Shown here piece after piece: positions 1 to 11,180 of a DNA stretch of 64,000 bases (positions are counted from its first letter, which is position 1; each line of letters starts with the position of its first letter). The notes beneath the pieces were generated by a model. That model was not told where the DNA came from, did no database searches, and was given only the letters and a program-made list of their open reading frames with translations. A program made the translations under genes and the position numbers. The stretch is from Membranipora membranacea (Eukaryota; Bryozoa; Gymnolaemata; Cheilostomatida; Membraniporidae). Location of the stretch: NCBI GenBank assembly GCA_914767715.1, contig OU612069.1, positions 21,575,387 through 21,639,386 on the forward strand, given 5' to 3'.

Positions 1-168
1 GCAGTATCTGCGCCAGGTTGTTTTCTGTTTGCAGGCAGGTCGGAGCACACCTGCCGGCCAACAAAGCCACAGTAGGCAACGGACAGCAGTCGGGTCCGAA
101 CCCACGACCTTTAACATGTGTGATGAAAGGGTGGAGCTCTAACCAACCAAGCCACCTTCTACTACTAG
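1..168 (-). repeat. tRNA-derived SINE-like relic
   Basis: Read on the minus strand, positions about 165 to 85 carry a tRNA-like head: an A-box-like stretch (TGGCTTGGTTGGTTAGAGC) and, about 45 bases on, a B-box (GGTTCGGACCC). These are the internal RNA polymerase III promoter elements of tRNA genes and tRNA-derived SINEs. The acceptor stem does not pair convincingly and the unit runs into unrelated sequence, so it is a SINE head or tRNA relic rather than a working tRNA. It ends at the window edge and may continue outside. Confidence 0.55.
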
Positions 169-248
169 TAAAAAATTACTCAACCTATGAGTATTTGTCA
201 CCCAGAAGAGCGAATCGCATGATGACCTATAACCTTTATCATCCCCAG

Positions 249-3200
249 GCGTGGAATGAGATTAGAATTTGCCAGTATGGACGTGATTAATTTTGGTAAA
301 TCTGCTGCAGAAAAACACCGTGACATTGCAGAAGGATTTCTGATGGTAGGTTACGCATTGTGTCATTCAACAATCAACGATAACATGAACTCTCATGTTT
401 TGATTTAAACATTACTATGCAGATGAAAAAAGGCACAATGAGAAATATGTGGCAATTAGGCACGGCACATGAGATGCCGAAAAGTGTTGAGAAAGTGAGA
501 TTTAGTATCAGTCCAAGATATAACTGCAGCACATCTCAAAATAAGCTCATGCTTGTCTGCAAACAAGCAAACAAACTTACTTTGCACCAAAGAGTATGTC
601 AAAATAGATTATCATCATATTGGTGATATTTCAAAAATCATTACTATTGTAATGATTATTTTTATATTGATATTTGATACACGCCTAATGATATTGGGTC
701 TTTGCTTTTTACACAACTTACTTAGATCTTTATATTTTGTAGCAAAAGCTGAATGACCCAGGAGTGCTAATTGTCGGTTACAGAACCAATAAACATGCAA
801 CTTATGAGGGCGGAATTGGTTACTACCGCCTCGGACATATGGAGGATTACAACTGTGAGAAACATTATACATCAACACAATTATTTTTTCTTTGATTAAA
901 CTATGCATTAATAATTCATTATGCTACGAGGGTGGGCAAAGTGACACAACCGACCAACTCACATATGATAAAGTGAACTTTAAAATCTCTTAAAGTTATA
1001 ATAACTGAATGAAGCCAACCTAAACAATCAGATCCAAGCCTTGAAGCCTAATGAAACTGAATGCCAGTTTTAAGCATTGGTAATAGTTCCAAACAAAGTA
1101 CTGAAGAAGAATAAAATGTGTGAAACAATTCAAGCCGATGAATTTAGGTCAGATATGTAGAATTTCCAAAAACAGATAATTGTGGGTGAATATTGTCTCA
1201 TATGCAAAATATGGCACCATTTTGTTATGTAACATCATAACCTTAGCCGTGCCTTTGCAGTGATCGAAACTGCAGAATTATCCTGGCCTTGTTCCACTTT
1301 CATATCTCCATTGATTTTAGCGATTGCCGGAAATATTGGCAGATATAGAGGCCCAAAAAGTTATGATGATGGTATCAGTACCGCTGCCCATACATTGGTT
1401 CCACTGTTTGCCTATCAGCAGAAGAATGGAGCATATCTGTATTTTGTTGAAATATATTCATGTGCGAGACGGGTGGTTCTACAGAGTCAGGAAGTGAAAA
1501 CATGGCTTGGTCAGTCTTTGTTTGTTGCTCCTTTATGTATTATAATGGTAAAGCAATGTATATCGAAATAAGAGTAAACGAAAATATGTACACCAGTATG
1601 AGGTATATGAATCGAGCACAATGTTGATACTGCACATTGAAAAGTCAGTCAGATGTATGTAGTTTTTGATTTTCACATTTTGGGAGATGTGCTCACCCAC
1701 AAGTGAGAAGTGTCAGAATTAATCCTAAATGTTTACACTGGCTAGAACAATACACTCTGAATTCATAATAGTTCACAATGGAAACGGTTAGCATCGCATT
1801 AAACTATATTTAATATAATTAGTATCGATTTGGGTACTCAATGTAGCCCACTGTCAACAAAATAGTATCACTATCTCTATCAGAGATCGATGACATATGT
1901 CCGAAATTTTACTTATAACCTTCTTTCAATAAAATGCCGTTTTGATCATTTATTTCATCCTAATAGTGAGATTAGAGAGAAATATTATCAGCAAAGCTTG
2001 CCCAAGCCAAAATTTCAGGTAATTAAAAAGTGACATCAAAATGACGTATAATGTTGAGTTGATATACTAGGTATCAGAGAGTTTACTATCGTAAAGGTTA
2101 ATCCATCCCCCTATGAGTAGGGCAGCTGCCATATAGTTTTGTAATATCTTAACCGCCTGGCAGTAAGATATCTGGTAATAAATCAAATGAAAATTCCCTC
2201 TGTCAACAAGCTTGTGCATTGTCAGGCAAAGTTGAATTACCACACCATCGAAAACTTGTATATTTTGTCAGAAAACCTTACTCATGCAATACTAACATGC
2301 GTGTCTTAGTAGTGCATACAAATCAAGAACGTTCAAATTATATTAAATCTTTGGTGACAATGGAATAGATAGAACATAACTTGTCTGTTGATCCTTTCAC
2401 ACCAGGAGTTGGAAATTTGATCCTTGAACTTGCTGATTTGATCACATAGTAATATTATCTATGTTTAGCAGGTGTAGGATTCACCCCTCAGCAATGTGAT
2501 CTATAAACTAGATCTATGGAATCTAGGCCTATGTATCCAATCAACATCCAAGTTTCATTATCTATATTCGAGTTGTTACTCCTGGTTGCTGGCACAGCTG
2601 CCCACTGCCTAAATCTTTGATCAAGAACATGATGTCCAATCTGAACCGAATATCACTTTTGTGATATCAATTGATCATCATATTCTCTGAGTGTCTTGGT
2701 ATATTGCAAAACCGCTCCACCAAACCCTACTGTGATTTGCAATTTTTTTGATAAGCATAATTCATACAAATATAATAATCTGTATATAACTAAGTAACCT
2801 GCCACATAAATGCAATGGTTGATGATTTTGCATTTCCTTGCGATTATAATAGAACTGTAAAAGCATAACTCCAAATTAAACCCATGTTTCAAATATACAT
2901 GCATGCGACTTTGTTTCCAATGTGTATTTGATTTCTGGCTGACAGGAGTAAGCAAATCAAGGTACATTTCAGTGAACCGGCTGACAATACAATTCATAAG
3001 AGCTGCTTGTTCCCTATATCAGCATTATTTTAGAAAATAACATGCATGGGCATCTTTTGCATGTCAGTGCATCAATTGCCTGAATGTTTTTTTGTTTGGT
3101 TTATTAATTTCCTTGCTCATTGATCATGTGTATTTCTATGGAGATTGTAGGTGTCGGGAGATGTGGGAATGGCACGTTAGATTTGAGACATCTTGGAACT

Positions 3201-6200
3201 CAAAGACTAGTAACAGGCATGACAATGATGGAAGTCAGTCACTCCTCCGGAGATGCTCATATATTTATATTCTCAGGCACATTTGTGAGTGAATGTAGAG
3301 CTATAGCTGGAAAAAAAAACTAAACGAAATTTCTGTATTATACGAAGCCCAGTAGAATATTCTTTATCAGTCAGCAGCATTGCTCCGTCTACCTATCATA
3401 GAGTCTTTTTAGAGAGAATATGAATTGATAATGATACTGTAATATTCTATACAATCAATTATATTAATGGGTTTCTGTTTGAGACCTTACTGCCACTGTA
3501 TCAACCTGTTCAGGCGGGCCTGAAGCCAACAAGACAAATCAAAAAGTTTAGTATCACACAGGGTTGATTGACATGAATGTCTGATTTTGGTACTCAAACA
3601 ATGGCGAACAGATTTCTTGCACTTTCAAAGGATCTAAATGGCAGATCTATCACATTGGGCTCATCCTGTTTTCCTTAATTTTTTGAGAACCTTGTCCATG
3701 GGCTTAATTTGCTAAAGGTAATCTGTCAGCTTCAAGAGACTGTTTACGAAGTCAGATAAACAATGCATTTGCTTAAGTTTAAGAAGTCACATGTCATGGA
3801 ACCTAATTTTGTGATACGAAAAGTTGCCGCGGCTTGTAATTTTCATTGTTTTAGGGTGTTTACGTAAATGCAAGACATGCATCGAGTGGGACCCTTAAAC
3901 ATAGCAGGTCAGGGGCTGTACCGTCACAGGCGAGCTTCTACTATCCTGAACTGCCACTTAAGGGAATGATAACTCACCGAGTGGTAGGCCGAGGTTCAGC
4001 TTATCAAAACACACCATACGGTTTGTTTCAACTGACGCTTTGGATTCACTTCCATACTTTTATCACTTCGTTGCCATGCTCAAATTATTATTATTATTAT
4101 TATAATTTCCTTATGTGAGATGAATTAGGACACATTGCAATGACTCATGTTAATCATGCAGTTAGGACCTATTTGAGAAGCAAGAAAAACTGATCTGCCG
4201 TAAGTCCTCCTAAACGGAAGCTATAAAAAAAGAGTTGTGTTGTGGTAGCTTTCCATGGATTGGTGTCACCATTCATAAACAGGATATTGTTTCCCTTGAT
4301 AGGGATAACTGAGTATGACTTCTCACGAGATGAGGAAGACATTATTATAAACATATCTCCATCTGTAAAGAGAATTGCGAGGTAAGCAAACACATTCCAA
4401 CAATGATAGATATATCCGAAAACTCTTAGTATTTTCTTGAGTCTTTGCAAAACAGATGTTATTGAAGAAAGTAGAATGCAGTGTAGCTTTTCATGAAGCC
4501 TATTCTCCTGTTTTTGTCATACGCATTCAATGAATGTTTTCATTACAATTCTTATAACTGTCGATTTCTATACCAGATCTCAAATACATTGCTCCTGAAA
4601 TAATGTCCCCATGTCATAAACAAGTCAAAGCCAATTGATGTTAAAATAAATTTCTTTTTTAAGCCTTAGGCCAGTCTTACATCGCTATTTCCCACCAAAT
4701 CATTACAAGGATAATAGGGCTACACACAACTACGACCCAAGACAAGGAAGCACTCTGCCTGAAAAAGCCTATTCCATGGATGTGAACCCAGAGTATAGTG
4801 CCCTGGTTATATTAGCTGATACTTTGAAAGGAAGGCTGACGGTATTTAACAGAACTGATGGTATGTCAGTTTTCTTGATTTCTTTGCACTGATGTTGTAA
4901 TTATTGAATGAACTGCTGTGGAATTTTTGTTTTATGCATTGCGAGTTGTATTTCCTGATTGTTCAAATCATTGAGTAAACTCATGAATTCATTGAGAGCC
5001 TAATCATCACTCTTAGTCGTAATATAGAGCTAACATCTTTTTGCAGGGAATATGTTTAATGTGTGCAAGAAGGGCAACACTATTGTGGTGACAAATAGCT
5101 CAGAAACGTGCAGATTCACGGTTAACATGAGGACCGCAATGTGGCTCACAGGTACTACTGCATTGGTCCATGACTTTTCAGCAAATGGAAAGATATATAA
5201 AATCAGATTCAGTAAGTGACTATGAGATATGACTTCATCATAGTAGTATGCAGATCACCAGATCAAGTTGAGAGGGGTGTGTGCATAATAACATATTATC
5301 GATGATTGTATGCTGCATTTGCCCAACATACTGTTCCTGTACCATATAACAGCTCCAACCACGTTGAAATCAGCTCCTTGAAAGCAGATCAACACCCAAT
5401 AAACTGACAAAATATTGTTATCTGGTAAAATACTTGTAATATATATTTATTTAAATTATTTCAGCGATTTCTGTTTTATCTGCAAAGTTCGCCACTATTC
5501 CTGCAGCGGCAGCTATCGTACCCATGAACTCTGACACAGGAAATAATCTGGGTTACAGCTGTATATATAATACTAATCAAGCTGCCATGGTTGGGTCAAT
5601 TGCCGAATTTCATTATCCTGTTTTACCTACAGGAGATGGTGCAGATGGCTGCCAATCGAGCCCTTGTATCCATGGATATTGCTCGGACACTGATGACGGC
5701 TTTCAATGTTTATGTCATGATGACTGGGCTAAAGGGGCTGGGAACACCTGTAATCAATGTATGTATTGTTACTAAAGGATTATCCCCTGTTGCTGTTGTC
5801 CTGAAATCATTTCATTATGTAGCATTTATATTTTAAAACTGTAAAAAGAGACTCACACACAAATAGTGAATGAAGGCATCGTGAAAACAACAGGAGCAAC
5901 AGAACACTCTTTGCCAAAAAGTGTCATTCTCAACACGTTTTAAACACGCAATTTATTCACGCATGCTCTTTTCATATTGGACATTGTATGGTTACACTTT
6001 TTGACTCGCACTATCAACGCCCTATAGGCCTATATGCCTTTCAAATGTCTAAATTTCTGAACAACGATGAAACATTCTAAGGAATTTTTTTGAGTTGAAA
6101 CTGCCACTATTCTCATCGCTGTATATCCATGTCTTTTGCAGATAACCCCAGAACTGGTAAGTGCGATAATAATCTTTCTGAACTATTGATACTAGCCTCA

Positions 6201-6605
6201 TGACATTGCTTTGTTGCACTAGTATTTAACTATAATTTAAGTTCATAGAGTGACTTATGACAGCAAGAGGATCCATGCTTACATACTGAAAAAAACTGCT
6301 AAGCACAATGGGCCATATATGCCTTGACACAAGATGAGCAATAGCAGGATGTGAACTATCAGGTCATCGGTGCCCAAGGAGTTACAGTCCCAAGAATAAT
6401 TATATACAATATCATTGATTCCTTCACAAAGAAATTATTGTAATTATTCATATCTTCTTAATTTTCAGCCCCAGTTTTCCCCTATGAGGAAGATATGGCT
6501 GGTTCTCTGATGAGTGTTGGGACATCTGCAAGGGAGGCCTTCTCAAACTTTGTGGTCGTAGCATCTCTAACTTTCTGCTACCTTCATCTTACTGACAATA
6601 ATTAA
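249..6605 (+). CDS. Multi-exon EGF-domain extracellular/surface protein gene (5' end not in window)
   Basis: Exons deduced from GT/AG junctions that keep one reading frame: 249-345, 743-854, 1261-1509 (donor uncertain), 3151-3284, 3855-about 4020 (3' end uncertain), 4670-4860, 5047-5151, 5465-5758, 6142-6156 (15-base microexon) and 6469-6605, ending in TAA. The last five junctions are all phase 1 and fit exactly. Exon 5465-5758 ends with one EGF-like domain with cysteine spacing C-x4-C-x4-C-x8-C-x-C-x11-C. The N-terminal ~350 residues match no family I can name; they are rich in beta-prone, Gly/Ser/Thr segments and contain potential N-glycosylation sites such as NSS and NRT. The terminal exon has a short hydrophobic run (FVVVASLTFCYLHL) close to the stop, which suggests a GPI-anchor signal or a poor membrane anchor. 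The product is therefore probably secreted or surface-attached. No start codon or signal peptide is seen, because the first visible exon has an acceptor before it. An undetected exon may lie between 1510 and 3150 or between 4020 and 4670. I see no clear AATAAA close downstream. Confidence 0.75.
5465..5758 (+). CDS. EGF-like domain exon of the same gene
   Basis: Acceptor TTTCAG precedes 5465 and donor GTATGT follows 5758; the exon is phase 1 at both ends. It encodes about 98 residues: a leading segment with an Ala-rich core (IPAAAAIVP), then the EGF domain starting at DGCQSSPC. The domain has all six cysteines, and the GFQCLC segment is typical of EGF repeats. The calcium-binding D-x-D/N-E signature is not obvious, so it is probably a non-calcium EGF. 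The phase 1-1 symmetry fits EGF exon shuffling. Confidence 0.85.
6142..6156 (+). CDS. 15-base microexon in the EGF-domain gene
   Basis: A run ending TTTTGCAG lies directly upstream and GTAAGT directly downstream. With the phase-1 ends of its neighbours it adds five residues (YNPRT plus a shared Gly) between the EGF domain and the C-terminal exon. Both flanking splice sites are near consensus and the frame is kept, which supports it, but skipping it also keeps the frame because the exon is 15 bases long. It could therefore be alternatively spliced. Confidence 0.6.
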
Positions 6606-7139
6606 ATGTCTTTTCCTTGAAAGTCTATACTAAGAACCAAAGTTACATTCCTTCCTGCTGTTAACCTAATAATGGTTGTTGGCTGCCATGTACAATTCTC
6701 TGATCATGCTCATGTCTCATGCTTTTGACAATAATTTCCATTTCATCACTGTTAATTTTTTTTAAATTTCGCATTGCTGAGACTTTCTTGTTTTGTTTTT
6801 TGGTCTGCATAGCTCTCACATGCGTATGCGAAGTGAGATATTCAATCTTTCTTTCTAATTTTGCCAACATAATATAATATTATAATGAAAGTTGTTACCA
6901 AGTAATATGAACATTATAAATCATGATAACACATCCTCCTATACTCTAAGATACTGTATTAATAATGAAGGTTTAGCAATTTCCTGTCATTGTCAAATCA
7001 CATCTCAAAACGTATTGTCTGCTTATGGGCTATCAATCTCATTTTTTTGCAGTATGCATACCTCCAAGCCTTGTCACCAGTCACCAGATCATTGTTATCA
7101 TTGTTTGCAAGAGTTATTTCTTGTGGTTTATCACCTTTT
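6606..7139. other. Spacer after EGF-domain gene, no gene seen
   Basis: AT-rich sequence between the stop of the EGF-domain gene and the decayed gypsy integrase. It should hold the 3' UTR of the gene. I see no strong coding signal; part of the right end may be integrase sequence too decayed to read. Confidence 0.5.
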
Positions 7140-7436
7140 TTGAAGTGAAGTCCGCCCTTCCCTGTAAAGCTAACTCGGGATATCTGGAGTAATAGTCTAC
7201 TACCAACAGATATATCTCACTCTTCAGCTGTAGCAGATCAGTTACTAACATCTGTCATGGCATCTCAGGTGTTTCTTTGGGTCTCAGGGGCTCAGTTATC
7301 TTGTTACTATGAGCAGCACATTCTTGACACTGGCTGACCATTGTCTCAATATCTTTAGACATCTGTGGCCACCATAAACTGCTTCTGGCTCGTGCCTGGC
7401 ATTTATTAATGCCAAGGTGTCCTCTATGGAAGTCTC
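7140..7436 (-). pseudogene. Ty3/gypsy integrase fragment (zinc-binding and start of core)
   Basis: The minus strand encodes a retroelement HHCC zinc finger: H and H within HRGHLGINKC and C-x2-C in QCQEC, with SLWWPQM between them. This is followed by the start of the integrase core (TDLLQL, VVDYYSRYPE). At least one in-frame TGA replaces a conserved tryptophan position near 7258, and the remaining core decays beyond about 7140. It is the downstream part of the same Pol gene seen at 10080-11180, separated by two younger insertions. Not functional. Confidence 0.8.
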
Positions 7437-7439
7437 TAA

Positions 7440-7837
7440 AGCTGCGTTTACACAGAAAAAATTTCTTTGTTTCTTCATGACTGCAAAATGGCGAGCAACT
7501 ACTTGCAGCTGTGTAAACACACTAGTGTCTCAAAAACCAGGCGCGGGCAACCAATCTTAGCAACAGTTTCTAGAATGCAGTAGTGTTGCATTTCAAGCAA
7601 TTGTTGCCGGCAACTGGGTGTGGTTTAATTATTTCACCAATCACATTGATTCAATAGAATCTGTCTGTTCTGTCCTAGCATCAGTCTGCATTCATTCATC
7701 ACACTAGCAAGCACGGACGGTTGCCTGTGTGTTAAGAGCTTGGCAACTGCAGGTTTCCACTACAAGTTTCAAGAAGTTTCTCAAATTTCCCAGGTAACAA
7801 GTTTCTAGTTGCCAATTTCCTCTGTGTATACTCAGCT
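7440..7837. mobile_element. Harbinger-type MITE, 398 bp, inserted in the gypsy integrase
   Basis: The ends are imperfect inverted repeats: AGCTGCGTTTACACAGA at the left, and the right end read in reverse gives AGCTGAGTATACACAGA (15 of 17 match). A TAA triplet lies on both sides (7437-7439 and 7838-7840), the TWA-type target duplication of PIF/Harbinger elements. It has no coding capacity. Its removal restores the gypsy reading frame, which fixes both ends exactly. Confidence 0.8.
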
Positions 7838-7846
7838 TAAGACCTT

Positions 7847-8313
7847 GGTAATACACCTGTAATTGGGTGAAGGTCAACTTGTTGCACCCATCCTCCAAAA
7901 TAAAATGATTAGTATGCTGATGACAAATGAGGGTGTAGCCAATTCAAAAGCACTGCTATCAGTGATATTGAACCCTGTTAATATGTTCAGGTGTATTTGC
8001 AATGGAAATCTATTGAATTAAAGTTTGAAAATCTTTTTGAAAAATCATTTTTGGAAGATCAATGCATACGGATTGGCTAATGTAAATTAGACCAGAAATG
8101 TGTGCAAAATGCAATGGTCTTATATATGAGGCCACTAAAAAATTCTGACAACCGTTTTTCAACCCATAGTCACCAATATGGAAGACCAGGAGCATACCAT
8201 CATTTTGAGTGGTCTGGTTAAAAAATTGAAAGAGCCTAATGCAGGCCTATTGAGGTGACAAGTCAACATAGTTTGCATGTGAAGCAATGGGGAAATAAAT
8301 AGAGGTGTTGGAC
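7847..8313. repeat. Left terminal direct repeat (LTR-like)
   Basis: 467 bp beginning GGTAATACACCT and ending AGGTGTTGGAC. By eye it differs from the right copy (9611-10078) at only about three positions, including a one-base T-run change and an A/G near AAAAAATTGAAAG. The outer 12 bases form an imperfect inverted repeat (about 9 of 12). Confidence 0.9.
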
Positions 8314-8389
8314 CTAATAGTAGCACTAGCAGACAATTTGCACAATCAGCTGATTGCAGTAAATATAGCAACTTCAAAGGAAAAACATT

Positions 8390-8540
8390 ATTCAGTGACC
8401 TGGCTGGGTAGGTTATGGAACATTTAAGGGTTGGTGACATTGGTGGGCACCGGTAGGGTTGGGCAGGAGGGGGGGGGGGGTGGGCTGGTGGCTTGTCCTG
8501 TATGAACTAGGTTAACATAATAATATTGGTACTAAGAAGA
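8390..8540. repeat. Dispersed repeat, copy 1 (inside the LTR-like element)
   Basis: A ~140-bp stretch with the landmarks GGTGACATTGGTGGGCACCG and GGGCTGGTGGCTTGTCCTG. It recurs at 16430-16560 with scattered changes. It includes a run of 12 G at 8469-8480, which is shorter in the other copy. Confidence 0.7.
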
Positions 8541-8589
8541 TATGTGTTGGAATAGAGTGCTGGGTTGGTTGAGCAACATGCCGTCAACT

Positions 8590-9003
8590 GTTGACCCCTG
8601 AATCCGCTCTTGACCCCAAAAACCCCAAACTGCCAGCTGTTAACCCAAAACTTCGAGCTACAAACCCCAAAACTTCATTCATGCTGCAATCCCCAAACTG
8701 TGAGCTGCAAACCCCAAAGTGCGAACTGCAAACCCCAATTATTGACCCTCAAACCCCAAAAACTGACCCCCAAACCCCAAAAACTGACTTCTAAACACCA
8801 AACCCTCGTTTATGACCCCCAAACCCCAGAAAGTAGGCCGTGAACCCCAGAGTGTAGGCTGCAAACCCCAAACTGCGAACTGCAAACCCCAAATATGGAC
8901 CCCGAACCTGACCCCTAAACCCCAAAAGCTGTCCCCAAAACCCCAAATTTGGCTCGCATACCTCAGGCTGCCAACCCCAAACCCCAATATTACACCCCAA
9001 TCC
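8590..9003. repeat. C4A3-type minisatellite (CAAACCCCAAA units)
   Basis: About 400 bp of variable short units built on CTGCAAACCCCAAA and CTGACCCCCAAACCCC, with dozens of CCCC tracts spaced 6-20 bases apart. Long open frames on both strands here (for example WGFGV-type and TPKPQ-type repeats) come from the repeat itself and not from a gene. On the minus strand the regular GGGG runs could form G-quadruplexes. Confidence 0.9.
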
Positions 9004-9610
9004 TCAATCTATATGACTATACTATATCTTAACCTCATAAAACACTTCGCCTGGTGCTTACAGCACATGAATTTGCACCTGTCGGGCAAGTCCGGACTTG
9101 TTCTCTCTTCTTCTTTATAAGACTCTAACTAGATTTAAGTGTATTGAATTAATGAGTGTCTCATTGAATGCATTTCTGAAGGTCAAAACCCCACCCCATT
9201 ACTCAATAAACAACTATATCTTCAGTCAATGGGTCATTATTTGAAGTTATCTCCCCGCTTGACAAGGAAAAGTTACTTCCAAATGACATGTATACGTCAT
9301 ACTTTAGCTTAACATCTCTTCTGTCTTATGTCTGTAGACAACCTGAGCCGTGGCTGCAGACTTTGCTGATGATGGTCATGAACATTGTATATCTGTAAGC
9401 TGTGACCAAAGCAAGATACCACTTTAGAGACCAATAAGGGAGCAAAGCCTGACAAGGTGAGTTTTGAGGGCAACGGTCTTATGGTCAAATGGCCGTGGCC
9501 AGTCAAGCTATGGATGGATCGCCTCCGAACTTCGCGACATGCTAGCGTACCAACAGAGGTCTTATGTGACCAACTTTGAAGACCCGTTACCGTCAGTCCG
9601 GTCACTATTA

Positions 9611-10078
9611 GGTAATACACCTGTAATTGGGTGAAGGTCAACTTGTTGCACCCATCCTCCAAAATAAAATGATTAGTATGCTGATGACAAATGAGGGTGT
9701 AGCCAATTCAAAAGCACTGCTATCAGTGATATTGAACCCTGTTAATATGTTCAGGTGTATTTGCAATGGAAATCTATTGAATTAAAGTTTGAAAATCTTT
9801 TTGAAAAATCATTTTTGGAAGATCAATGCATACGGATTGGCTAATGTAAATTAGACCAGAAATGTGTGCAAAATGCAATGGTCTTATATATGAGGCCACT
9901 AAAAAATTCTGACAACCATTTTTTCAACCCATAGTCACCAATATGGAAGACCAGGAGCATACCATCATTTTGAGTGGTCTGGTTAAAGAATTGAAAGAGC
10001 CTAATGCAGGCCTATTGAGGTGACAAGTCAACATAGTTTGCATGTGAAGCAATGGGGAAATAAATAGAGGTGTTGGAC
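9611..10078. repeat. Right terminal direct repeat (LTR-like)
   Basis: 468 bp, the second copy of 7847-8313 in the same orientation. The very high identity means either recent insertion or gene conversion. The bases just inside the two repeats (CTAATAGTAG after the left copy, CACTATTA before the right copy) are themselves inverted. Confidence 0.9.
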
Positions 10079-10079
10079 C

Positions 10080-11180
10080 CTTGCCCTCTTTGACTTGAGG
10101 GTAACACTAAACAACTTCCTAGCATGAGAAACTCCTTATTTAGGGTCAGAAGCTCCCTCCGGTCAAAATATGGCTTCAGAGCAGAATCTTCTGAACATAG
10201 TTACCCAGGCCAGTCAACCTTCACAAAATTGATTACTCTGTCGCATTGTTTTGCTGGTCTTTTATTAATGTCTCGAGCCTGATATTGGTACCCTGGGGTT
10301 GAACAAGATCACCAACATAGCTCTTAATCTCACATACTCTTGTTTCATCAGACTCATCCCGAATGGCCGCATTGTAGAGTGTGAGAGCTTCGGCAGTCCA
10401 TTTTTTGGATCCACTGAATTGAGACATCTTGTGTTGGAACCTCTGCAGGCGGAGCTTGAACCCTTGAATCCTCGGTGGCAAGCGATCAAGAAACTTGTCT
10501 CCAAACAGTGATACCACTGGCTTGTGGTCAGTCTCGACTGAAACATATTTCATACCAAGTATGTACTGTGAGAATTTCTCAATAGCCCAGCCAACTGTGA
10601 GGTTCTCTTTTCAATTGCTGCGTATCTGTCTTCAGTCTCAGTCAGAGACCTGCTTGCTGCTGCTATCAATCTTCTTGAGCCATCATCCTGGATCTGAGTA
10701 AGTGTTGCTCCTAGACCCGAATTACTCGCATCTCTGGTCACTATTGGCTCACTCTGTGGTGAGTAGACTGCTAATACAGGGGTCTCTTTTTTGAATAGGT
10801 TTTTTACTCCCTGAAATGAACCCTCCCGGGCTTTAGTCCATATCCAAGGTAAACCTTTTTTCATTCAACCTCTCAGAGCTGCCGAAGTTTCAGCCAATTT
10901 TTCAGAGAATTTAGCCATTCCAAGGAAGCTTCTTATAGCTGGGACATCTTTTGGTTGAGGGAAGCCTATTATCCCCTGTAGCCTTGATCCTGCATGGATG
11001 CCATCCTTGTCAATAATGTGACCAAAGCACTCTACCTTGGGGACACCAAACTGACATTTGGCCTTATTGAGGGCCATTCCTGCAGCCAGCAATTTATCAA
11101 GGAAAATATGCAATTGCTCATCATGTTGCTCCAAAGTCACTCCATACACCAGCAAACGGCAAACATTCCTATACCAGTAT
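10080..11180 (-). pseudogene. Ty3/gypsy Pol relic: end of RT, RNase H and linker
   Basis: The minus strand encodes the end of the reverse transcriptase palm and thumb (CFGHIIDKDGI, then FLGMAKF) at 10865-11155. The RT/RNase H connection and RNase H follow (VTRDASNSGLGATL; TDHKPVVSLFGDKFLDRLPP) at 10233-10864, then a linker to integrase down to 10080. There are frame breaks at about 10860, 10550 and below 10250. The catalytic YxDD box of RT would lie at about 11160, where similarity stops and the two aspartates are not present. The fragment is therefore truncated as well as mutated. The integrase continues at 7140-7436. Confidence 0.85.

Larger units (their letters stand above)
7847..10078. 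mobile_element. Non-autonomous element with 467-bp terminal direct repeats
   Basis: Two almost identical blocks, 7847-8313 and 9611-10078, flank a 1.3-kb core with no coding capacity. CCTT occurs just outside each end (7843-7846 and 10079-10082). Deleting the element with one CCTT copy (and the neighbouring MITE) makes the gypsy Pol frame continuous, so this is a single insertion event. By layout and 4-bp duplication it resembles a non-autonomous LTR retrotransposon (TRIM/LARD type). The repeats do not start TG or end CA, and I find no clear primer-binding site or polypurine tract. A composite of two MITE copies is the alternative. Confidence 0.75.

Noticed and set aside
8590-9003. Interstitial telomere array
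   Set aside because: Units vary in length and sequence and are not TTAGGG; they sit inside a bounded mobile element.
8591-9120. Overlapping open frames of 67-102 codons on both strands
   Set aside because: They lie in the CAAACCCC minisatellite; the translations are pure repeat artefacts.
11160-11180. Functional gypsy reverse transcriptase
   Set aside because: The catalytic aspartates are absent and similarity stops at this point; several frame breaks follow.
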